Shown here piece by piece: positions 1-5,378 of a stretch of 24,302 nt of DNA (position 1 is its first letter; every line of letters begins with the position of its first letter). Location of the stretch: positions 1 to 24,302 of the IMG/VR virus record IMGVR_UViG_3300030060_006992, one strand, 5' to 3'. The notes beneath the pieces are model-generated. The model ran no database searches. It saw nothing but the letters and a program-made list of their open reading frames with translations, and was not told the DNA's origin. This DNA comes from a virus. The translations under genes and the position numbers were made by a program.

Positions 1-46
1 CACGATCTTTACCCGTCAAATCATCAAAAGGTCTGTTTTCAATCAT
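1..46 (-). CDS. 5' end of an unidentified gene, cut by the window edge
   Basis: On the - strand an ATG at 46 opens a frame of 15 codons (MIENRPFDDLTGKDR) that runs off the left edge without a stop. It diverges from the + strand gene starting at 125, which fits a shared promoter region at 47-124. There is no clear Shine-Dalgarno, and the leader is AT-rich like most leaders in this window. Too little protein is visible to name a function. Confidence 0.4.
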   Translation of the reverse strand, partial: MIENRPFDDLTGKDR

Positions 47-124
47 AATAAAATTTAAATAATTTGAAGAACATATTGTAATTTTAAGGGATATGAGTAC
101 AGTAGACATGCTCACATACATATT

Positions 125-292
125 ATGCATGCAAAAACAAAGGTAAAAGATCCAAAATTTGATGAGATGTCTGATGAAGAACTCATTGAATTACAGGATG
201 GTTTTATCCAATTAAGAACTCATGCAACTCGTGGCTTAGAAAATGTTACGAGAATTTTACATGAGCGTTTAGAAAAGAGGTTTCAATCATGA
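125..292 (+). CDS. Small acidic protein of 55 residues, translationally coupled to SSB
   Basis: The frame begins at ATG 125 and reads MHAKTKVKDPKFDEMSDEEL, followed by a helical region ending in LEKRFQS. Its stop TGA (290-292) overlaps the ATG of the SSB gene (289-291) in an ATGA arrangement, a strong sign that both are translated from one message. A second ATG at 129 leads to a stop after five codons and can be dismissed. The motif MSDEELIELQ followed by a predicted amphipathic helix suggests a small all-alpha protein. The family is not recognised. As the first gene before ssb it probably belongs to the replication operon. Confidence 0.6.
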   Translation: MHAKTKVKDPKFDEMSDEELIELQDGFIQLRTHATRGLENVTRILHERLEKRFQS

Positions 293-987
293 ACATCATC
301 ACAACCTGTGCAATTTACAAGGGAGATGCTACAACTGAACGTGGTTTACGCTATCTCAAACTTGTGATTCCAGGAACTGGTAATAAACCAGTAGGTATTC
401 CCTTAGCACTACTACCAAGTTTTGCAGCGGGAGATACTTGTGCAGCTGGCATATTCAAGGAGGGATCGAACATTCTAGTCAATGGTCGGCTTTATCCAAG
501 TATGGATGGCATGATGTATGTTGTCCCCACACAGGCTCTGTATGCCCTTTCACAGGGTGTTGCCTTAAATCAAGTCCTACTTAGTGGAGGAGTTGGTTTC
601 ATAGGAGAACAACGCAGAGAAGATGCATTTAACTTTGGTTTAATGTGTCAAGCACCACCACAAAAGAGTATCGGACATACTTGGCAAGATAGCTTAGGTT
701 TTCGTGTAGAAAGCTGGAGAGATGATGCTGAACGTATGAAGAAACATCTATTTGTAGGTAGACAACTTTCTTTAGGTGGATCTCTTAAATATGAATCTTG
801 GACTGATAGAGATGGTAATCAAAGAGCTAATTACAAAGTGAGAGTAAGATCTCAACAGTATTCTTTCTTTGGTAAAAATCAAAAGACCCAAGAAGCAGAA
901 AAAGAGGTATTGGAAACCGTTAAAGAAATTGTTAAAGAAAATAAAGGGAAACCCCAAGAACCTCTAGCCGATGGTATTCCCTTTTGA
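289..987 (+). CDS. ssb: Single-stranded DNA-binding protein with SSB-type C-terminal tip
   Basis: Binds and protects single-stranded DNA during phage replication and recruits partner enzymes through its tail. The 232-residue protein ends in ADGIPF, close to the bacterial SSB tip (DDDIPF), after a charged low-complexity linker at about residues 198-225. Residues about 154-195 (GGSLKYESWTDRDGNQRANY, then alternating hydrophobic strands) look like the L-strand/loop part of an SSB OB fold. Residues about 60-85 (ILVNGRLYPSMDGMMYVV) look like a second, earlier OB-like strand pair, so the protein may hold two OB modules. It is longer than the usual 150-180-residue SSB. AGAGG at 276-280 lies 8 bases before the ATG and is one of the few convincing ribosome sites here. 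The next gene starts 55 bases later. Confidence 0.75.
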   Translation: MNIITTCAIYKGDATTERGLRYLKLVIPGTGNKPVGIPLALLPSFAAGDTCAAGIFKEGSNILVNGRLYPSMDGMMYVVPTQALYALSQGVALNQVLLSGGVGFIGEQRREDAFNFGLMCQAPPQKSIGHTWQDSLGFRVESWRDDAERMKKHLFVGRQLSLGGSLKYESWTDRDGNQRANYKVRVRSQQYSFFGKNQKTQEAEKEVLETVKEIVKENKGKPQEPLADGIPF

Positions 988-999
988 TAGGCTAGAAAA

Positions 1000-1014
1000 G
1001 CCGGACACTCCGGC
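1000..1014 (+). other. GC-rich hairpin between ssb and the next gene
   Basis: GCCGGA (1000-1005) and TCCGGC (1009-1014) form a perfect 6-bp stem with a CAC triloop, unusually GC-rich for this genome. No T-tract follows, so it is not a standard intrinsic terminator. It may be an mRNA-stabilising or attenuating hairpin; its role is inferred only from its position. Confidence 0.45.
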
Positions 1015-1042
1015 ACAAACACTCTGAACTTATTGAACAATT

Positions 1043-1960
1043 ATGTCTGTATTAGACCGTTTTAAAAATACTGAAAAGTATCCTCCACAGATGCGTGAAC
1101 TTGGAATGTTAATCATTCTAAATAGAAGAAAAGATCCTGGACTTTTTCTAAAAGATATGCATGCAGATCGATGTGGATTTTTTGGTAAACCTTCTCAACT
1201 ACCTGACGCTGAACACACAGAAGAAGAATTTGGTGATGATGGAAAGTTGGAATCTGGACTCCTATTAAGAACTCCAAGACTTATGGTTCTTAGGGGAGGA
1301 TATAAGGATGATCCTACCTTTGTAGAAAATAGTAAAGAAAAAGGAGCTATCGAAGGTCTTTACTCTGATGTAAACCATTTATGGGATACATGGAAAGAAA
1401 AATATCCTGATAAAGCTTCTCCCTACAGAAGAAGACGTTTAGTCCTTTGCTATTTAGTAGACAAAAATGGATCTCCTTTGCATAAAAAACCATTAATACT
1501 TTCTATTCATGGTGGAGCTGCAAAAATATTCTGTCAGAAATATGCAAACTTCATTGAACAAATGGAATCTGCCTACGCTCAAGCTACTGGAGATAAGGCT
1601 GCTCAAGGATTTGCAGATAAAATGTGTGCTTCAATGATTTGGACTCCTACATTTGGAAGTATGAAATACGGAGAAACAAGAAAATCTGACATAGCTGTAC
1701 CTGAATCATGGGATTTTCCAACTCCAGAAACTATTTTAGACTTTTGGCCTAAGAAAGAAGCAGACATTGATCACATAGAGGATGTCTATGAAAGTTGTCC
1801 TCCAGAAGTTTACGCAAGTAAATTCTTTAAGCAATGTGAAGCAGAGATTGGTATTAATGCCTTAAAGCCTGGCGTAGACATATCTGCTCCTGTTCTTCCA
1901 GCTGCTGATAACTTAGGGGATAGAGATGAGTCTGGTGCTCTCATAGGCGGTTTAAAGTAA
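1043..1960 (+). CDS. Conserved-type protein of unknown function, 305 residues, next to ssb
   Basis: A soluble acidic protein starting MSVLDRFKNTEKYPPQMREL. It has a patterned N-terminal half (RTPRLMVLRGGY around residue 75-86) and a central positively charged segment (YRRRRLVLCYLVD, about 128-140) followed by KPLILSIHGGAAKIF. The C-terminal 60 residues are acidic and probably disordered. No signal peptide or membrane segment is seen. The length and layout resemble cyanobacterial/cyanophage DUF5895 proteins, but that is recalled resemblance and not verified. Position directly after ssb and before a strong terminator (1981-2018) suggests a replication or recombination accessory role. There is no obvious Shine-Dalgarno before the ATG. 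Confidence 0.6.
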   Translation: MSVLDRFKNTEKYPPQMRELGMLIILNRRKDPGLFLKDMHADRCGFFGKPSQLPDAEHTEEEFGDDGKLESGLLLRTPRLMVLRGGYKDDPTFVENSKEKGAIEGLYSDVNHLWDTWKEKYPDKASPYRRRRLVLCYLVDKNGSPLHKKPLILSIHGGAAKIFCQKYANFIEQMESAYAQATGDKAAQGFADKMCASMIWTPTFGSMKYGETRKSDIAVPESWDFPTPETILDFWPKKEADIDHIEDVYESCPPEVYASKFFKQCEAEIGINALKPGVDISAPVLPAADNLGDRDESGALIGGLK

Positions 1961-1978
1961 GTCTCCTTATAAATTAAT

Positions 1979-2107
1979 TTAAGCGGATAGTTTCTCGTAA
2001 ACTTTATCCGCTTTTTTTATGATCTTTTGTGCATCATCTCTAGAGAGACAATCATCTGCTTTAACTTCTAATCTTAGAAGTTTTTTATTAGCTTTTTGTT
2101 TATTCAT
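1979..2107 (-). CDS. Tiny basic protein, 42 residues, coupled to the gene upstream
   Basis: Reading leftward from ATG 2107-2105 the frame is MNKQKANKKLLRLEVKADD, then CLSRDDAQKIIKKADKVYEK and a short end. Its ATG overlaps the stop of the 82-residue gene (TAATG at 2109-2105), which supports translation by coupling. Its last 12 or so codons double as the terminator of the convergent ssb operon. It is helical and Lys-rich, with no family recognised. It is short, but start/stop coupling and phage-like composition favour a real gene. Confidence 0.5.
   Translation of the reverse strand: MNKQKANKKLLRLEVKADDCLSRDDAQKIIKKADKVYEKLSA
1981..2018 (+). terminator. Intrinsic terminator of the ssb operon
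   Basis: AAGCGGAT (1981-1988) pairs with ATCCGCTT (2006-2013), and an inner AGTTT/AAACT stem (1989-1993 with 1999-2003) continues the hairpin; it runs into a T-tract (2012-2018). It lies 20 bases after the stop of the 305-residue gene. The T-run is on the + strand only, so the signal points rightward. It is contained in the 3' coding end of the convergent 42-codon gene at 1979-2107. Confidence 0.75.
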
Positions 2108-2355
2108 TATTGAATCTTTTTTTTATTTATTTTCCCTTTCTCTTCTAATTTGGTAAGTCTTTTTACTAATGCCCTAATAACAGCCTGTCTTTGTATTAAA
2201 ACTTTTAAAAGTTGTCTAGCTCCAATATAAATTTCTTCTTTAGTTTCCAGTTGGTCTAATTCATTAAGAACTGCAGTCATAGTAAACTCATCCTCTAAAG
2301 AAATTTTTATATCTTGAGGATCAATTGATAACTCTATCAGTTCATATGATGCCAT
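2107..2355 (-). CDS. Small two-helix protein, distant NblA-like candidate
   Basis: 82 residues. Residues about 20-66 give an ungapped, weak match to the NblA (phycobilisome degradation adaptor) pattern: LEDEFTMTAVLNELDQLET, then a longer helix GARQLLKVLIQRQAVIRALV followed by K/R. NblA proteins have the same two-helix hairpin, the LE-x-EF opening and an L...K near the end of helix two. The C-terminal 16 residues are a basic extension that NblA lacks. The match is much poorer than that of the 71-residue protein at 20353-20568, so a different small helical family is possible. It diverges from the 201-residue gene at 2442 and heads a two-gene operon with the 42-codon gene. Confidence 0.45.
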   Translation of the reverse strand: MASYELIELSIDPQDIKISLEDEFTMTAVLNELDQLETKEEIYIGARQLLKVLIQRQAVIRALVKRLTKLEEKGKINKKKIQ

Positions 2356-2391
2356 TAATTATGTGTCGTTTTCTATATTCTAGCTTACTTA

Positions 2392-2420
2392 TTGACAGTC
2401 ACCGTACAATCTTTTAAATT
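2392..2420 (+). promoter_or_regulatory. Sigma70-type promoter for the Gp157-like gene
   Basis: A perfect -35 TTGACA (2392-2397), a 17-base spacer, and -10 TAAATT (2415-2420, 4 of 6 matches). The expected start of transcription near 2427 leaves a leader of about 15 bases before ATG 2442. On the opposite strand the same gap must also serve the 82-residue gene; TAGAAT around 2376-2381 is a possible -10 for it. Confidence 0.6.
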
Positions 2421-2441
2421 TAAGCGGACACTAGTTCTAAT

Positions 2442-3047
2442 ATGGCAGACCCCTTAACCTACGCACAATTACTTGAAAAAGAAAAAGATTTACGAAGTAT
2501 TCTTGATTCCAATGATGTAGAAGATAACGAAAAAGAAGAACTTGAAAGAATCTGGAATGCTTTAAAAACTAGAGAGGAATCTAAATTTGATGCAATAATA
2601 AATATGATTAAAGATTGTGATCGTCAAATTACTGTAAGAGAAAAAGAAATAGCTGAATTAAAAAGAAATCAAGATCACTGGAAAAGGAAACGTAAGAATA
2701 TTATTAACATTATTAAACGTGCTTATGAAGAACATTTAATTAATTCTATGCCTACAGGTAATAAATATCAGGCAACAATTCGTAGAGTTAAATCAAAATT
2801 AGTTGATGGATATGAGTCTTGGGACAAAGATGAAAAAAAGAATTTTGGATTATACAAAACCACTATGATTCAAAAGACATCCGATGGCACAACAGTAGAC
2901 TGGATAGAAGAATATTTACCCGATAAGAAGGCAGTTAGAGAGTCTCTTGAACAGAATGATGGTAAAGCCCCTAAGAAAGCTCGTTTAGTGAGAAAATTTT
3001 CTATGATTTATAACCTTAGAAAAAGATTAAAAACTGGATTATGGTAA
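2442..3047 (+). CDS. Gp157-family (siphovirus Gp157-like) coiled-coil protein
   Basis: 201 residues. An N-terminal helix (LTYAQLLEKEKDLRSILDS), then a long charged coiled coil (about 45-100) ending in the typical RKNIINIIKRAYEEHLINSM turn, then a beta-rich C-terminal part with the hallmark WIEEYLPDKKAVRESLEQND, and finally a KKARLVRKFS strand. This order (dimerising coil, short strand, PDK-x-A-hydrophobic helix, G/A-x-R-L strand) is that of the Gp157 family named from Streptococcus thermophilus phages, usually found beside SSB and recombination genes. The biochemical function is unknown. Transcribed from the promoter at 2392-2420. Confidence 0.65.
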   Translation: MADPLTYAQLLEKEKDLRSILDSNDVEDNEKEELERIWNALKTREESKFDAIINMIKDCDRQITVREKEIAELKRNQDHWKRKRKNIINIIKRAYEEHLINSMPTGNKYQATIRRVKSKLVDGYESWDKDEKKNFGLYKTTMIQKTSDGTTVDWIEEYLPDKKAVRESLEQNDGKAPKKARLVRKFSMIYNLRKRLKTGLW

Positions 3048-3086
3048 TAATTTTAGGTTTTCCCTGTTTAAAATAATCAAAAAGCC

Positions 3087-3233
3087 ATGCAGTCAAAAAA
3101 AGAAAAATTTGATAAATTTATCGAAAATGCTTCCAAAAGTGTAGAGGACTATCAACTTCGTTCATATATAGACAAACAAAAAAAATTTTACAAATCTGAT
3201 GATCCAGAAAGCTATAGATTATACGACCGATAA
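3087..3233 (+). CDS. Small charged protein of 48 residues
   Basis: Starts at ATG 3087 and reads MQSKKEKFDKFIENASKSVE, ending in PESYRLYDR before TAA. It follows the Gp157-like gene by 39 bases in the same direction. It is hydrophilic and predicted mostly helical, with many Lys, Asp and Tyr. The family is not recognised. Codon use and composition match the neighbours, and the frame fills an otherwise empty gap, which supports it as a real small gene. Confidence 0.5.
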   Translation: MQSKKEKFDKFIENASKSVEDYQLRSYIDKQKKFYKSDDPESYRLYDR

Positions 3234-3279
3234 CACCTCAGAGTAGAAGGATTATTCTAGTCTTAACTACATAGTTTTG

Positions 3280-3528
3280 ATGAAAAATCAGAAGTCAACA
3301 TCTGTACTGGTCAAGCCATCTGAAATACTTGAATCCGTAACACATTTAGGTTATGAAATAAAAAGTTTACGGCATGCTAACACTGGTTTAGTGCTCTATA
3401 AATTTCCCAGTAAAATGCATAATTGGGAAGATTGTTGGACTATAGATTTAGAAACTGCTAAAACAGGAGTGTCAAAATATATGCAGCATATGAAAAAAAT
3501 TAAAGAAAATTTAAATAAAATCCTGTAA
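3280..3528 (+). CDS. Unknown small protein, 82 residues
   Basis: ATG 3280 is preferred; a TTG directly before it (3277) would add only one residue. The protein reads MKNQKSTSVLVKPSEILESV with a beta-like middle (HANTGLVLYKFPSKM, NWEDCWTIDLETAK) and a basic helix at the end. No membrane segment or recognised motif. It lies in the row of small + strand genes between the Gp157-like protein and the exonuclease. Confidence 0.6.
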   Translation: MKNQKSTSVLVKPSEILESVTHLGYEIKSLRHANTGLVLYKFPSKMHNWEDCWTIDLETAKTGVSKYMQHMKKIKENLNKIL

Positions 3529-3549
3529 AATAAATCTACACGGAAAATT

Positions 3550-3813
3550 ATGTTTGACGTAGCGAGGCCACTAATGACAAATCTTATGGATGATCTTGCA
3601 GAAAATATTCACAGACATCTATATGAAATCTCTACTGAATTTAATGGATCACATTTTGTTTTGATTCCTATTACTGAAGTAGTCAAAAAATTTGAAAGGA
3701 ATCATCGTACAATACAAAGACGAATTAATGCCTTAAAAAACGAAGGATTACTTGTTCCCATCATAAAAAGGAATACAATAACCTTATACCAAATCATTGA
3801 CAAAGAGGACTAA
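3550..3813 (+). CDS. Winged-helix DNA-binding protein, 87 residues
   Basis: A likely phage transcription regulator or replication-origin binder. Residues about 40-66 form a helix-turn-helix: IPITEVVKKFERNHRTIQRR, then INALKNEGLLVPI, and about 67-82 form the wing (IIKRNTITLYQI). The phrase 'I..V..F..N..TIQRRI..L..EGLL' is the standard winged-helix layout. Residues 1-35 form a helical N-terminus that could dimerise. The next gene's ATG (3814) follows the stop without a gap, so the two are co-transcribed. Confidence 0.6.
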   Translation: MFDVARPLMTNLMDDLAENIHRHLYEISTEFNGSHFVLIPITEVVKKFERNHRTIQRRINALKNEGLLVPIIKRNTITLYQIIDKED

Positions 3814-4119
3814 ATGCCAGAAAAAAACAAACCAAATCCATACTTAGAACATATAGATTTTCTAGTCTCATCTTTTACAGATAATGGAAGATCACTTAGA
3901 GGATTTACCTCTAACCCACAGGAATTAGCTATTACTATTTTAACCGCTGGCCTGCTATCAAATTCAAAGTTAATGATTGGACCGGAAGATGCAGTAAAAT
4001 CTGCATTTGATATACATAAAAAAATACAAGACCACGTAGCAAGATATCAATCAATGCAGTTTGCAGCAAACATAGATGAGGCTTTTCACGAACGGCCACC
4101 AGAAATCGAGCACGATTAA
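3814..4119 (+). CDS. Unknown 101-residue protein, downstream of winged-helix gene
   Basis: ATG directly abuts the stop of the winged-helix gene. The protein has a hydrophilic start (MPEKNKPNPYLEHIDFLVSS), a helical middle with ELAITILTAGLL, and an acidic C-terminus ending EHD. No transmembrane segment is long enough to be certain. Its 3' half (3935-4119) is overlapped by an open frame on the other strand that belongs to the convergent gene. The function is not recognised. Confidence 0.6.
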   Translation: MPEKNKPNPYLEHIDFLVSSFTDNGRSLRGFTSNPQELAITILTAGLLSNSKLMIGPEDAVKSAFDIHKKIQDHVARYQSMQFAANIDEAFHERPPEIEHD

Positions 4120-4306
4120 TATAAAATTTTTTTAAATCTTCAGCAGCTTTTTCTGCATCACTTCTTAATTCGTAATATTTACCTTCATAAACTTTTTTAC
4201 CATCATAGTACCAAGGTTTAAATTGAAATAAATATCCCATTATGATTGGATTTACACCACATTTATGAGTAAATAAATCAAAATCTCTGTAAGGCGTGTA
4301 GGACAT
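3935..4306 (-). CDS. Convergent gene of 123 residues with long antisense overlap
   Basis: Reading leftward from ATG 4306: MSYTPYRDFDLFTHKCGVNP, then GYLFQFKPWYYDGKKVYEGK and a charged helix SDAEKAAEDLKKF. These first 62 residues occupy 4120-4306, where the + strand has no gene, and they have real-protein composition. The remaining 61 residues are antisense to the 101-residue gene and look less protein-like (LLRGLVFFYVYQMQ). The gene may be real with a 185-base tail overlap, or it may be truncated or sequence-altered near 4120. Confidence 0.5.
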   Translation of the reverse strand: MSYTPYRDFDLFTHKCGVNPIIMGYLFQFKPWYYDGKKVYEGKYYELRSDAEKAAEDLKKFYINRARFLVAVREKPHLCLLQTALIDILLRGLVFFYVYQMQILLHLPVQSLTLNLIAGQRLK

Positions 4307-4394
4307 AATTTGCTTCTTTTTTAACTAATAGCTAATTTTAAATAGATTAGCAAGATTAGGGGGGCTTATTCTCGAATCACCTACTATTGCATTC

Positions 4395-5246
4395 TTGGAT
4401 TATAGATCACAAGGTGACACTAGAGTAACAATTAATGGCTCTAGACATTATAAAACTCCGTATGGTGCATTACCTTCGGTAACAACAATTCTTTCAGAAA
4501 CGCAGGGAAATAAAGAAGCATTAGCAAGATGGGCAAAAAAAAATCCAGGTGGTAAAGAAGCCGCTGCTGCTCGTGGTACAAAAGTACACTCACTAATGGA
4601 AGACTTTTTATTAGGAGTAGATAGAGAACCAGTAATTAAAGATACTGAGATAGCATCCTTTTGGGACGGTTTACCGAATAACCTCAGTAAATTAGATCAT
4701 GTCGTATGGGCGGAAAACCCTGCAAGTCCTGATGATTTCGCTTGGACAAAGGGAGGAGATGGAGTTTCTAGGGTATGGCACCCTGGTTTTAAAGAAGGAG
4801 AAAATTATGGTTGGGCTGGTACACCTGATATTGTTGCTGAATATAAAGGAAAAATAGTCTTAGGCGATTTAAAAACCAGTAATGGTCCTTACTATGCACG
4901 GTGGCCAGGTGCTGACACTCCCAAAAAAGAATATGGTAAACGAAGATCAGGCTTTATGAAATATCAAAAATGTCAAATGCAAATGGCTGCTTACGCAATG
5001 GCATTAGAACATACTATAAATATTAAACCAGAATTAATTATGACGTTTGTTGCCACCAAAGAAACTTCACAAGTATTTGTTATTCAATCAAGCACTATAG
5101 AAAAATATAAAGAGAAATGGAAACAAGCTGTAACAAAATATTATGAAGAAATATTACCAGCTAAAGAAGCTGAAAGAATCGAGTTGGAGGCTATAGATGG
5201 AGATAGTTTAGAAGAAAAAGAGGTAAGTTCATGCAGCATAAATTAG
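4395..5246 (+). CDS. PD-(D/E)XK exonuclease (RecB/Cas4-like)
   Basis: A metal-dependent DNA nuclease, probably for recombination or host DNA breakdown. The 283-residue protein shows the RecB-type layout: GALPSVTTILSETQG at the start, RGTKVHSLMEDF (about 55-67) with the His/Glu pair, then the catalytic signature T143-P144-D145 ... D158-L159-K160, which literally matches PD-(D/E)xK, followed by a Q-x-x-x-Y helix (KCQMQMAAYAMA). Start is TTG 4395: the frame is open back to 4332 but contains no ATG there, and residues from 4395 onward match the family start. There is no Shine-Dalgarno. It lies just before the primase-helicase, as in many phage replication modules. Confidence 0.85.
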   Translation: MDYRSQGDTRVTINGSRHYKTPYGALPSVTTILSETQGNKEALARWAKKNPGGKEAAAARGTKVHSLMEDFLLGVDREPVIKDTEIASFWDGLPNNLSKLDHVVWAENPASPDDFAWTKGGDGVSRVWHPGFKEGENYGWAGTPDIVAEYKGKIVLGDLKTSNGPYYARWPGADTPKKEYGKRRSGFMKYQKCQMQMAAYAMALEHTINIKPELIMTFVATKETSQVFVIQSSTIEKYKEKWKQAVTKYYEEILPAKEAERIELEAIDGDSLEEKEVSSCSIN

Positions 5247-5378
5247 TACAATAGTTACCATAAATAGTGTAAAAACCCTAAAAATTTAGAAAGTTTCTAT
5301 ACAGATGGGGTTTCATAGTTGAAAATAAAGGCTACTCTCAAAGTGGCATATTTTATAAAAAGATTGAAAAATTTATAA

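Noticed and set aside
5273-5313. AAACCC/GGGTTT inverted repeat between exonuclease and primase-helicase
   Set aside because: Six pairs across a 29-base loop without a T-run; chance is likely in AT-rich spacers.
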